A program made the translations under genes and the position numbers. Shown here piece by piece: positions 41,008 through 51,401 of a stretch of DNA of 64,000 bases (positions within the stretch are counted from its first letter, which is position 1; each line of letters starts with the position of its first letter). Source of the DNA: Devosia sp. ZB163 (GTDB lineage: Bacteria; Pseudomonadota; Alphaproteobacteria; Rhizobiales; Devosiaceae); NCBI RefSeq assembly GCF_028613635.1, contig NZ_JAQRMY010000004.1, forward strand, positions 205,643 through 269,642, in the 5' to 3' direction. The notes under the pieces are model-generated. The model was not told the origin of the DNA and made no database searches. It saw nothing but the letters and a program-made list of their open reading frames with translations.

Positions 41008-41334
41008 ATGCTACCTCGCCTTGCCTTCCTCGCAACCGTCGCCGTGCTGACCCTCACAGCGCCCGCCATCGCCAAGGACGCGCGGTGCTTCACGACCGAC
41101 GACGGTTACTACGACTGCGATTTCGAACCGCTCGGCGACGGCAGTTTCGAGATCACGGCGGAAGGCTATCCGTCGTTCTAGCTGGTCATGGACAGTCCCG
41201 GCGTCGCGTTCGGCTATGGCCGGTATGAGCCGGGCGGGAACTTCGTCGCGCTGCCCGGTTCGTACCTGCGCAACGAGCAGGATGGCGCGTGCTGGGACAA
41301 TGACGAGACGGCCACCCAGATCTGCGCCTGGTAG
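41008..41334 (+). pseudogene. exported protein gene interrupted by an in-frame amber codon
   Basis: ATG 41008 opens a frame with a clear signal peptide (MLPRLAFLATVAVLTLTAPA, then IAKDARCF). It meets TAG at 41179-41181, then continues in the same frame for 50 more codons to TAG 41332. The second half (MDSPGVAFGYGRYEPGG..ACWDNDETATQICAW) has the same style, with Cys that could pair with those in the first half. Whole length 108 codons. Either a nonsense mutation, a sequencing error, or a gene of 57 residues. Confidence 0.6.
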
Positions 41335-41400
41335 ACGGGCTGGCCTAGCGCCGAGCACGGTGATAAGTGCGGCGCCTTTGGCGGAACGCGGAGCATCACC

Positions 41401-42246
41401 ATGACCTCTCCCTTTGAAATCCCGTTCGATGGCGCGGTGATCCGCGGCGAGGCGGATGGCTTCGGCATCCCTGTCGTGTTCCTCCATTCCGGCGTCACCG
41501 ACCGGCGAATGTGGGCGGAGCAGATGCGCGAGCTGGCGGAGGAGGGCTACCACGTCATCAGCTACGACCGGCGCGGCTTTGGCGAGACGCAGACGGAGGA
41601 TGTGCCTTTCAACCACCTCGTCGATCTCGAGACGGTGCTCGACCAGCTGAGCGTTCACGCGGCGATCCTCGTCGGTTCCTCGATGGGTGGCGCGCTGGCG
41701 CTCGATTTCGCGCTCGAGCATCCGGAGCGGACGATCGGCCTCGTCCTCGTGGGGACGGCGATCACGGGCGGCGAGAGCGCCGAGATTCCGGAGGAAGCCG
41801 CCGATCTCGAGGATGCGCTCGAGTATGCCGAGGAGCGCGGCAACGTCGATACGATCAACCGCATCGAGGCGCACCTGTGGCTCGACGGTCCGCTGAGCGA
41901 GTCCGGGCGCGTGCAGGGGGAGCCGCGCGAGCTCTTCCTCAAGATGAATGCGGTGCACCTCAACCACCCCAAGCTGACGCAGGAAGAGGAGCCCGAGCCG
42001 GCGATCGACAACCTGGGTTCGATCACCGCGCCGACGCTGCTGGTCGTCGGCGAGCTCGACATGCCCGACATCATCGACCGGCACGAGGACCTGTCGGAGG
42101 AGATGGAGAACGCCTTCGCGGTGGTGCTCGAGGACACGGCGCACTTCCCCAGCCTCGAGCGTCCGGACCTGTTCAACCCGATCCTGTTCGAGTTTCTCGA
42201 GGCGGTGACGGGGCAGGGCGAGAACGACGAGGATGAGGCCGACTAG
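41401..42246 (+). CDS. alpha/beta hydrolase
   Basis: 281 residues. Oxyanion-side motif LHSGVTD, nucleophile elbow GSSMGG (about residues 92-97), acid in VVGELDMPDI and catalytic His in DTAHFPSLERP. No signal peptide, very acidic C-terminus (GENDEDEAD). Substrate unknown. Its 3' end overlaps the convergent ftrA-like gene by 4 bp. Confidence 0.88.
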   Translation: MTSPFEIPFDGAVIRGEADGFGIPVVFLHSGVTDRRMWAEQMRELAEEGYHVISYDRRGFGETQTEDVPFNHLVDLETVLDQLSVHAAILVGSSMGGALALDFALEHPERTIGLVLVGTAITGGESAEIPEEAADLEDALEYAEERGNVDTINRIEAHLWLDGPLSESGRVQGEPRELFLKMNAVHLNHPKLTQEEEPEPAIDNLGSITAPTLLVVGELDMPDIIDRHEDLSEEMENAFAVVLEDTAHFPSLERPDLFNPILFEFLEAVTGQGENDEDEAD

Positions 42247-43211
42247 GCAGCCTTTCGTCCGAAGGCCCGGCGGAAGGCCGTCGGGCTGACCCCGGTGCGG
42301 GCGCGGAAATGGTGCCTCAGCGTTTCCTGCGAGCGGAAGCCGCTCGCGGTGGCGATGGCGTCGAGGTCGAGCCCGGTCGTTTCGAGCAGTTCCTTGCAGC
42401 GTTCGACCCGCTCGGCGATCAGCCAGTTGAGCGGGCTGAGGCCGGTGCCCTCGTTGAAGTGTCGAATCAAGGTCCGCTCGGAAAGCCTTGCGGTTTCGGC
42501 CATGCGGGCGATCGACCAATCGTCGTCGAGCCGCCCCCTCAGCGCGTCGAGCAAAGGCCCGATGCGACCCCGGCGTTCGCGTGGAACGGGGCGGGCGACG
42601 TACTGGGCCTGGCCGCCCTCGCGATGGGCCGGCAGCACGAGGCGGCGGGCAACCATGTTGGCGACCTCGGCGCCGAAATCCTGCCGGACGATGTGGAGGC
42701 AGAGGTCGATCCCGGCGGCTGATCCCGCAGCGGTCAGCAGGTTGCCGTCCTCGGTGTAGAGAATGTCCGGCTCGACGGTGATGCCGGGGAAGTCCTCGGC
42801 GAGAATGCCGGCATAGCGCCAGTGGGTCGTGGCCCGGCGACCGTCGAGTAGGCCGGCTCTCGCGGGCACGAAGACGCCGGAGCAGAGCGTGGCGATGCGG
42901 GCGCCACGGGCGTGTGCAGCCCGCAGCGCATCGGCCAATGGCTCAGGGATGGGTTGCTTCGCGCCGCGCCAGCCGGGCACGACGATGAGCCCGGCTTGCT
43001 CGAGCCGGCCGAGGTCATGTGCCGCGTCGACCGTGATGCCGCCTGTAGAGCGATACGGGCCGGGTTCGATGCCGACGACCTCGTGGCTGTACCAGTCGAG
43101 GTGCGCGAACTCGGGTCGCGGCAGGCCAAAGACTTCGACGGCGATGCCGAACTCGAACATGCAGAGCTGGTCGTAGGCTAGGCTGGCGACGTGGCGGTTG
43201 GGCTCAATCAT
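42243..43211 (-). CDS. ftrA: GlxA/FtrA-type AraC family transcriptional regulator
   Basis: 322 residues. DJ-1/PfpI-like N-terminal domain with ATLCSGVFVPARAGLLDG and C-terminal AraC domain with SERTLIRHFNEGTGLSPLNWL and FRSQETLRHHFRARTG. Divergent from a rhodanese gene, an arrangement known for FtrA-type regulators. The gene name is by family resemblance. Confidence 0.85.
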   Translation of the reverse strand: MIEPNRHVASLAYDQLCMFEFGIAVEVFGLPRPEFAHLDWYSHEVVGIEPGPYRSTGGITVDAAHDLGRLEQAGLIVVPGWRGAKQPIPEPLADALRAAHARGARIATLCSGVFVPARAGLLDGRRATTHWRYAGILAEDFPGITVEPDILYTEDGNLLTAAGSAAGIDLCLHIVRQDFGAEVANMVARRLVLPAHREGGQAQYVARPVPRERRGRIGPLLDALRGRLDDDWSIARMAETARLSERTLIRHFNEGTGLSPLNWLIAERVERCKELLETTGLDLDAIATASGFRSQETLRHHFRARTGVSPTAFRRAFGRKAA

Positions 43212-43307
43212 GATGGCGGGATGTTACCGCATATTGGCGATCCCGCCACTCGCAGATCATGTCATTTCACGGCAGCTTCCTGCCATTCGAACCGATTGGA
43301 GGCGTTC

Positions 43308-43739
43308 ATGCCAAGCAATGTCACTCAGGTCCCCGCCGCGCAGTCCGCAGAAGCGCTGGCACATTTCTCGCGCCGGCTCGGTTTCGAGACCGACTGCTGG
43401 GACGTGCACGATGCGTTCAGCCGGGGCGTGCAGGACTTCGTGCTGCTCGATGTGCGCAGTCCCTCGCTCTACGCCGAGGGACATGTGCCCGGCGCGATCA
43501 ACCTGCCGCATGGCAAGATCACCGAGCGGCGGATGGCGGAGTGGCCGGCCGGGACGATGTTCGTGACCTACTGCGCCGGGCCGCACTGCAACGGCGCGAA
43601 CAAGGGCGCCATCCGGCTCGCCCAGCTCGGTCGCCCGGTCAAGGAGATGATCGGCGGCGTCACCGGATGGCTGGACGAGGGGTTCCCGCTCGCGGCGGGC
43701 GAGGCACTGGTGAGCCTCGCGCCCGCCGCGGCGGAGTGA
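43308..43739 (+). CDS. rhodanese-like protein
   Basis: 143 residues, one rhodanese domain: VLLDVRSPSLYAEGHVPGAINLPHG near the middle and active-site Cys in FVTYCAGPHCNGANKGA. Sulfur transfer or other thiol chemistry. TTGGAGG precedes the ATG 43308; the frame is open further upstream but without signal. Divergent partner of the ftrA-like gene. Confidence 0.87.
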   Translation: MPSNVTQVPAAQSAEALAHFSRRLGFETDCWDVHDAFSRGVQDFVLLDVRSPSLYAEGHVPGAINLPHGKITERRMAEWPAGTMFVTYCAGPHCNGANKGAIRLAQLGRPVKEMIGGVTGWLDEGFPLAAGEALVSLAPAAAE

Positions 43740-44192
43740 TCAGACCGGCAGCAGGTCTTCGAAGTGCTGGCTGAGCTGGTCTGTGGGGATGTTGGTCAGA
43801 TCCTTGGGAAGCTCGGCCATGATGGTGTGCTTCAGGCCCTTGCTGAGGGCGGGACGCAGATCGCCAAGGGCAGTGGGTGCCGCGGCCACGATGAGGCGGT
43901 CGAAGGCATGCTGCTGGTGCTTGCGCTCCAGCTCTTCGGCGACGCTCTCGACGAAGCGCCGCTCGCGAACCGCCACCGGGTCGGATGAGTATTCCATGGC
44001 GCTGCGGCCGAAAGCGCTGCCGGAGGAAAAGCTGCGCCCCTGCTTGTCAGCCATGATCTCGCTGGCCCTCAGCGGCTCCTGCTCGAACATCAGTCCGTCG
44101 ACGGCCTTGAGGCCCTTGCCGGGCCCCGAGTGCTCGAAAACCTTGGCTGTCGCTCCGTCCGCTATGAGGATCCAGGTCACCTTGGCTTTCAT
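43740..44192 (-). CDS. Host_attach (pfam10116) family protein
   Basis: 150 residues. KVTWILIADGATAKVFEHSGPGKGL at the start and the C-terminal LIVAAAPTALGDLRPAL...ELPKDLT are typical of this family, once linked to plant attachment in Agrobacterium and related to baeRF ribosome-binding folds. The exact role is unclear. GGAGAG precedes the ATG 44192. A perfect FNR/FixK box lies upstream. Confidence 0.85.
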   Translation of the reverse strand: MKAKVTWILIADGATAKVFEHSGPGKGLKAVDGLMFEQEPLRASEIMADKQGRSFSSGSAFGRSAMEYSSDPVAVRERRFVESVAEELERKHQQHAFDRLIVAAAPTALGDLRPALSKGLKHTIMAELPKDLTNIPTDQLSQHFEDLLPV

Positions 44193-44247
44193 GGCACTCT
44201 CCATTGTTGGGTTTACGCCAGTCTCAATGCAGGACGTGGCGATTGGT

Positions 44248-44261
44248 TTGATCACGATCAA
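44248..44261 (-). promoter_or_regulatory. FNR/FixK box upstream of the Host_attach gene
   Basis: TTGATCACGATCAA is an exact TTGAT-N4-ATCAA palindrome. Its centre is 62 bp before the Host_attach ATG, which fits a class II activator site (-41.5) with a leader of about 21 nt. For rarD it lies about 108 bp upstream of the chosen start, less typical. Confidence 0.7.
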
Positions 44262-44362
44262 GGATCGTGACGTTTCCGATCACAAACTCTCATTTGTCGG
44301 TGTGTGGGGCGGCTGCTAGAAGCGGAGCAGCACAGGGGCCGCCAGGCCTAGAAAGTCCGGCC

Positions 44363-45271
44363 GTGGCCTCCATCAGCAGCACCGAAACCCGAACCACCGA
44401 AAGCGGCCTTGCCGCGGGCCTTGCGGCCTATCTGCTCTGGGGCTTCCTGCCCCTGCTGTTCGACCTGCTCCGGCACGTGGGAGCGATGACGCTGGTGGCT
44501 GACCGGACGCTCTGGTCCCTGCTGCTGGTCGGAACCATCATGATCGTGGGTGGCCGAACGGCCGAAGTCCGATCGATCCTCAGGGATCGCGCCGCGGTGC
44601 GCTCGATGGCCCTGGCGGCGTTCGTGCTCGCTGCAAACTGGCTGATCTATGTCTACGCGGTCGAGACCAACCAGGTGCTCGAGGCGAGCTTCGGCTATTT
44701 CATCAACCCGATGGTCAACGTGGCGATCGGCATGCTGGTGCTGGGCGAGCGGCTCAACCGGTGGCAGGGCGTGTCGGTGGCCATCGCCGTCGTCGCCATC
44801 GGAATCCAGGCAGTGGGGCTCGGCGGCGTGCCGTACATCGCGCTCGGGCTGGCGCTGACATTTGCGCTCTACGGCTATCTCAGGAAGACGGCCAAGGCGT
44901 CGTCGGCGACGGGCCTGTTCGTCGAGACCCTGATCCTGTCGCCCGCGGCACTGGCCTACCTGCTCTTCAGCTTCGTGATCGATGGGGGCGTCGGCGTCCA
45001 TGCTGATCCCTACACGCTGTTCCTGCTCGTCATGACCGGACCGGCGACCGCGGTGCCACTGCTGCTCTTTGCCTACGCGGTGCAGCGGCTGCGGCTGACC
45101 ACCATCGGCATGCTTCAGTACCTCGCTCCGTCGATCGCCTTCATCCTCGCCATCGTCGTGTTCGGCGAGCATCTCAACTGGGTGCGGCTGCTGAGTTTCG
45201 GGATGATCTGGCTTTCCCTCATCGTCTACACTGCCGACTCGGTGGTGCGCCGGCGCAGGGGAGCAGCATGA
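44363..45271 (+). CDS. rarD: EamA/RarD family transporter
   Basis: 302 residues, ten hydrophobic helices, drug/metabolite transporter superfamily. RarD features are GLAAYLLWGFLPLLFDLL at the start and VEASFGYFINPMVNV-like LEASFGYFINP in the middle. Substrate unknown (the name comes from chloramphenicol sensitivity in E. coli). The GTG at 44363 gives normal family length; an ATG at 44267 would add 32 non-helical residues. Overlaps the MOSC gene by ATGA. Confidence 0.88.
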   Translation: MASISSTETRTTESGLAAGLAAYLLWGFLPLLFDLLRHVGAMTLVADRTLWSLLLVGTIMIVGGRTAEVRSILRDRAAVRSMALAAFVLAANWLIYVYAVETNQVLEASFGYFINPMVNVAIGMLVLGERLNRWQGVSVAIAVVAIGIQAVGLGGVPYIALGLALTFALYGYLRKTAKASSATGLFVETLILSPAALAYLLFSFVIDGGVGVHADPYTLFLLVMTGPATAVPLLLFAYAVQRLRLTTIGMLQYLAPSIAFILAIVVFGEHLNWVRLLSFGMIWLSLIVYTADSVVRRRRGAA

Positions 45272-45855
45272 TCGAGGAACTGCCGGCACTCGCGCTATCG
45301 GGGCAGGTGGAGGGCGTGTTCGTCGTCGACAGCGACGCCGTCGAGTCGACGGTGCGCGACGAGATCATGCTCACCTATGCCGGTGTCGTCGGCGACCGCC
45401 ACGAAGGGCTGACCCGCCCCAGCAACGCACGTGAGCCGTGGTATCCCCGCGGCACGCCGATGCGAAACGAGCGGCAGATTTCGCTGCTGAGTGCGGAGGA
45501 ACTGGCCGAGGTGGCGGCAACACTCGGGCTCGATCGGCTGGATGGCGGCTGGATCGGGGCGAACCTCGTGCTGTCGGGCATTCCGCATTTCACGAGCCTG
45601 CCGCCGCGGACGCTGTTGATGTTTCCGAGCGGCGCGACCATCCGGATCGATGGCGACAACGGACCGTGCCGCAAGTCCGGCAAGTCCATCGTCGCGCACT
45701 ACCCGGATCGGCGGGATGTCGAGTTCGCGTTCGTGCAGGCTGCGATGGGCAAGCGCGGCCTCGTGGGCTGGGTTGAGCGCGAGGGCATCATCCGGCCGGG
45801 CGATAGCGTGAAGGTCAGGGTCTGGCGGCAGGCGATCTATCCGGCCGTAAGCTGA
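45268..45855 (+). CDS. MOSC domain protein
   Basis: 195 residues. MOSC (molybdenum cofactor sulfurase C-terminal) domain with the conserved Cys in GDNGPCRKSGKSI and RGLVGWVEREGIIRPGDSV near the end. Such proteins handle sulfur or molybdenum cofactor; substrate unknown. Coupled to rarD. Its last 19 bp overlap the convergent oxyR end. Confidence 0.87.
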   Translation: MIEELPALALSGQVEGVFVVDSDAVESTVRDEIMLTYAGVVGDRHEGLTRPSNAREPWYPRGTPMRNERQISLLSAEELAEVAATLGLDRLDGGWIGANLVLSGIPHFTSLPPRTLLMFPSGATIRIDGDNGPCRKSGKSIVAHYPDRRDVEFAFVQAAMGKRGLVGWVEREGIIRPGDSVKVRVWRQAIYPAVS

Positions 45856-46748
45856 TCCACGGCTGGGCGAGCCCGCCGGATCGTTTCCGCGACTTCCGAA
45901 AAGACCTCGCCGAAGGGAGTCGCCTCGCGCCAGACCAGCGACAATTGCCGACGAGCGCCGGGCGACTGGAGCCGGTGGATACGGATGCGGTCGCCGGTTG
46001 CCTCCTTGCGTAGCGCGATCTCGGGCAGGAGCGTGATGCCCTGTCCGTTGGCGACGAACTCGACGATGGTCGAGAGCGACGTGGCCGCGAAGGTTCGGGC
46101 CGCTGCTTCCTGACCGATGTCGCATACGGCGATGGCCTGGTCGCGGAAGCAGTGCCCTTCGTCAAGCAGCAGCATGCGTCCGCCGTCGATGCCGGTGAGC
46201 GGCACCGGGTCCCGGGGCTCCTCGTCGAGACCGGTGGCGAGCACGAACTCGTCGTCAAAGAGCGGGGCACTGGCCAGCTTGGGACCGCCGGGGCGGGGTT
46301 CGCTCGCGATGAGCGCCAAGTCGAGGCCGCCTTCGGCGAGCGCCTTGACCAGCGCGTCGGTGCGGCTCTCCGAAATGGTGAAGCTCAGCGTCGGGTGTTC
46401 GCGCTGAAGGGCCGGAAAAATGTGGGGCAAGAGGTAGGGCGCCACTGTGGGGATGACCCCGAACCGGAGCGGGCGGGACGGATGGCCGTGCGCCCCGGCA
46501 AGGAAGCCTTCCAGCGCATCGGCCTGATCGAGGATGGGGCGGCTGCGTTCCACGAACTCGCGGCCCAGCGGCGTGAGCCGAACAGTCTTGCCGAGGCGGT
46601 CAAACAGGGGACCACCGCACAGCGCCTCGAGCTGCCGGATCTGCTGGCTCAGACCTGGCTGGGTGACGTGGCAGCGCTCGGCGGCGCGACCGAAATGACC
46701 CGTTTCCGCGAGGGTCGCCGCATACTGCATCTGTCTCAGAGTGATCAT
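45837..46748 (-). CDS. oxyR: hydrogen peroxide-sensing regulator OxyR
   Basis: 303 residues, LysR family. N-terminal winged helix (MITLRQMQYAATLAETGHFGRAAERC). The peroxide-sensing Cys pair is present with correct spacing: GHCFRDQAIAVCD, nine residues apart. Divergent from katG, its usual target. Confidence 0.94.
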   Translation of the reverse strand: MITLRQMQYAATLAETGHFGRAAERCHVTQPGLSQQIRQLEALCGGPLFDRLGKTVRLTPLGREFVERSRPILDQADALEGFLAGAHGHPSRPLRFGVIPTVAPYLLPHIFPALQREHPTLSFTISESRTDALVKALAEGGLDLALIASEPRPGGPKLASAPLFDDEFVLATGLDEEPRDPVPLTGIDGGRMLLLDEGHCFRDQAIAVCDIGQEAAARTFAATSLSTIVEFVANGQGITLLPEIALRKEATGDRIRIHRLQSPGARRQLSLVWREATPFGEVFSEVAETIRRARPAVDQLTAG

Positions 46749-46761
46749 AATCTGATGTTAT
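46747..46761. promoter_or_regulatory. LysR-type site at the oxyR start, katG promoter side
   Basis: ATAATCTGATGTTAT is an imperfect dyad with T-N11-A form. It overlaps the first codon of oxyR, so it would suit autoregulation; it lies about 95 bp before katG. Assignment to OxyR is by position only. Confidence 0.35.
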
Positions 46762-46804
46762 CAGCATCAGTAGCGCAATCAATTGGCATTATCGGACGGC
46801 GTAG

Positions 46805-49027
<2,223 letters not shown>

Positions 49028-49085
49028 CATTGAGGCGTCCGATGCGGTCGGGCGCCTCAGCCGTCGCGTCTGACGGACGCCTTCT

Positions 49086-49117
49086 GGGCCCGGTCGCAAT
49101 GCTGTCCGGGCCCTTTC
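49086..49117 (+). terminator. probable katG terminator
   Basis: GGGCCCGG (49086-49093) / CCGGGCCC (49106-49113) stem with a 12-nt loop followed by TTTCC, about 60 bp after the katG stop. Short T-run, so moderate support. Confidence 0.45.
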
Positions 49118-49244
49118 CATGATGAGCAACCGGTGAACCGGATTGCTACAATTTGAATCAAATCCCCGTCCTTACCTTCAGCGGCCGCACTTAACTGATG
49201 GACAAATCTGTCGAGCAGTCGGCAGAAGCCGGAGGGAAGTGAAC

Positions 49245-50381
49245 ATGACTGATATGGAAGAGGGCACCGCAAACACTCGCGCCTTCTCGACGTTCAGGGT
49301 CCTGAACGGTGACTCCAACATCGTGGAACGCGAACAGCTGTTCCGCAACATGGCCCAGCTTTATTCCTACGTGTCGGATCGCTGCGACGACGAGCAGGTC
49401 GCGCAGTACGACGAGGTGCTGTGCCAGCTCGCCGAACTCGTGGAAGCCGAGGCGCGGGCCCATGTGGCCAAGCTCCTCGCACCGCTGGACCGCGCGCCGG
49501 GCAACGTCGTGGTCAAGCTCGCCAATGACGAGATCGAGGTGGCTCGGCCGCTGCTCGAATTCTCGAACGTGCTGAGCGACGATGACCTGATCGAAATCAT
49601 CGCCAAGCAGTCCGAGGCACATCGTATCGCCATCGCCGGTCGCCAGCAGGTGCCCGAGCGCGTCGGCGAAGCCATCGTCGAGCACGGCGAGACGGCTTCA
49701 GTGATCAAGCTGGTCCGCAACACCAATGCAGAACTCGGGCAGACGACGCTCGAGCGCCTGGCCGAGCGCGCCGCTGCCGATGCGACGATCGCCGCCGACC
49801 TGCGCGGCCGCGACGACATCAACTGGAAAGCGCTCTCGACCAAGATCGACGCCGTCGGCGACAAGGTGCGCGAGACGATCGAGCAGATCGACCCGCGGGT
49901 CGATCCGGTTACGGTCGGCAAGGTGCAGGCGGTGGTCTACAACCGCATGCGCAACCGCGCCGGCTTCTCCAGCCAGGACTGGAAGGTCGCCTACAACCAG
50001 GTGAAGGCCCTGTCGGACCGCAAGCAGCTCGATGAGCGCGCGCTGATCCGCTTTGCCCGCTTCGGCTACGGCCACCACACTGCCGCCGCGCTCACCATGC
50101 TGCTGCGCGTGGGGCCGGAAGTGTTCGTGAAGTGGCTGGCCATGCAGGACTATGTGGCGATCACGGTGGCGCTTCGTGCGCTCGGCATCCAGCCCGACCT
50201 CTTCGAGGCAATGATCGCGTCCATGCCGTGGCGCGACCTGCCCACCCAGGCCGACCTGCAGAACGTCCGCAAGCGCTTCGAGGCGCTGAGCAAGGACGAG
50301 GCGGCCGGTATCTTCGAGCTCTGGCGGACCCATGCCTTCCGCCGCCGTCTGCCCAATGAGGACGTCGTCGGCGCCGCCTGA
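49245..50381 (+). CDS. DUF2336 domain protein
   Basis: 378 residues, all-helical with HEAT-like character, no membrane or export signal. Segments such as AELVEAEARAHVAKLLAPLDRAP followed by VARPLLEFSNVLSDDDLIEII are the DUF2336 hallmark, a family largely of alphaproteobacteria without known function. GGAGGGAAG precedes the ATG 49245. Followed by a strong terminator. Confidence 0.85.
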   Translation: MTDMEEGTANTRAFSTFRVLNGDSNIVEREQLFRNMAQLYSYVSDRCDDEQVAQYDEVLCQLAELVEAEARAHVAKLLAPLDRAPGNVVVKLANDEIEVARPLLEFSNVLSDDDLIEIIAKQSEAHRIAIAGRQQVPERVGEAIVEHGETASVIKLVRNTNAELGQTTLERLAERAAADATIAADLRGRDDINWKALSTKIDAVGDKVRETIEQIDPRVDPVTVGKVQAVVYNRMRNRAGFSSQDWKVAYNQVKALSDRKQLDERALIRFARFGYGHHTAAALTMLLRVGPEVFVKWLAMQDYVAITVALRALGIQPDLFEAMIASMPWRDLPTQADLQNVRKRFEALSKDEAAGIFELWRTHAFRRRLPNEDVVGAA

Positions 50382-50409
50382 GACCATCCAAAGTCTGTCC
50401 AACCCTATA

Positions 50410-50435
50410 GGGCGGTCCTCGGACCGCCCTTTTTT
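50410..50435 (+). terminator. intrinsic terminator after the DUF2336 gene
   Basis: GGGCGGTCC / GGACCGCCC perfect stem followed by six T. The clearest rho-independent terminator in the window. It also lies close to the end of the convergent SRPBCC gene. Confidence 0.85.
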
Positions 50436-50441
50436 GTCCGG

Positions 50442-50918
50442 CTACTGCACGCCGCGTTCGACGAACTCGGCGAGCTGGTCGGCGACCGTACCCCAGCCGT
50501 CGAAGAAGCCCATCTCCTCATGCAGGTTCCGGTCGTCAGGGCTCTTGTGCATGACGTAGGCGGTATACTCAGTGCCCTCGGCGTGGTCGGCCAGGGTGAT
50601 GATCGCCGTCATGAACGGCTGCTCCGCCGGCCGCCAGCCGGAAACGAGGGAGTTGGTGAAGACGAGGCGCCGGCCGTCGTCGACGGCAAGGTAGCAGCCG
50701 TCGAAATGGGTGACGAAGTCGCCGCCATTTTCGCTGATGCGGGTGACGAGCGCGCCGCCGGGCACGACGTCCATCTGGGCGATCCGGCACAGGGCAGGGC
50801 GGGGAATCCACCACTGCTCGAAGCTTGCCGGCGTGGTCCAGGCACTCCAGACAAGGTCGCGCGGCGCCTTGATGGTCCGTGTCAGCGAAAGGTCGAGCTC
50901 GGGGTTGCGTGTGATCAT
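50442..50918 (-). CDS. SRPBCC/AHSA1 domain protein
   Basis: 158 residues, START-like hydrophobic pocket fold. LSLTRTIKAPRDLVWSAWTTPASFEQWW and the ending MGFFDGWGTVADQLAEFV are typical of the AHSA1 subfamily commonly paired with ArsR regulators. Ligand unknown. Its ATG overlaps the ArsR gene stop. Confidence 0.88.
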   Translation of the reverse strand: MITRNPELDLSLTRTIKAPRDLVWSAWTTPASFEQWWIPRPALCRIAQMDVVPGGALVTRISENGGDFVTHFDGCYLAVDDGRRLVFTNSLVSGWRPAEQPFMTAIITLADHAEGTEYTAYVMHKSPDDRNLHEEMGFFDGWGTVADQLAEFVERGVQ

Positions 50919-51259
50919 CTGTGACCGTCCTTGTGTTGTGCGCCCAGGAGGAACTGCTCGAGCCGGTCGGTGCGGCCCTCCCAGGTCCGGCGCTGCTCAT
51001 CGAGCCAGCCATCGATGAGCGAAAGGCGCGCCGTGTCGATCCGGCAGGTGCGCACCCTCCCATGCTTGCTTGTGTGGATCAGGCCTGCGTCCTCGAGCAC
51101 GCGGATGTGCTTCATGAACGAGGGCAGGGCCATCTCGAAGGGCGCGGCCAGCTCGCTGACGCTGGCCTCGTTCCGGCCGAGCCGGGCGATGACGGCCCGT
51201 CGGGTCGGGTCGGCGAGGGCCAGGAAAACGTCGTCGAGCTGAGTCTGATGCTGAGCCAT
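50915..51259 (-). CDS. ArsR family transcriptional regulator
   Basis: 114 residues with winged helix (FLALADPTRRAVIARLGRNEASVSELA..). It lacks the Cys metal-site pattern of ArsR/SmtB metal sensors and belongs to the group that precedes AHSA1 proteins. ATG 51259 chosen at the start of the domain. Coupled to the SRPBCC gene by ATGA. Confidence 0.87.
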   Translation of the reverse strand: MAQHQTQLDDVFLALADPTRRAVIARLGRNEASVSELAAPFEMALPSFMKHIRVLEDAGLIHTSKHGRVRTCRIDTARLSLIDGWLDEQRRTWEGRTDRLEQFLLGAQHKDGHR

Positions 51260-51262
51260 GTG

Positions 51263-51302
51263 GCTAAGTAATCCGGATTGATACTTAGCGCAATGGCTAA
51301 GT
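51263..51302. promoter_or_regulatory. inverted repeats upstream of the ArsR gene
   Basis: GCTAAGT (51263-51269) and ACTTAGC (51283-51289) form a 7-bp dyad around AATCCGGATT, itself a palindrome; a third GGCTAAGT follows at 51295-51302. Just upstream of the ArsR start, so a likely autoregulatory operator. Confidence 0.45.
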
Positions 51303-51368
51303 GATCGGCTGCCGGCCGCCGCGATCATGGGAGCAGGTTGGCGGGGGCTAGACCTCGTCTCGCAACGC

Positions 51369-51388
51369 ATATAAAGATATCTTTATAT
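51369..51388. promoter_or_regulatory. perfect 20-bp palindrome before sahR-like gene and metF
   Basis: ATATAAAGATATCTTTATAT is an exact 20-bp palindrome ending 13 bp before the ATG of the ArsR-methyltransferase regulator. It stands out as A/T-only-like sequence in G/C-rich surroundings. Most likely the operator by which that regulator controls itself and metF. Confidence 0.7.
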
Positions 51389-51401
51389 CTCGCGAGGCTC
51401 G

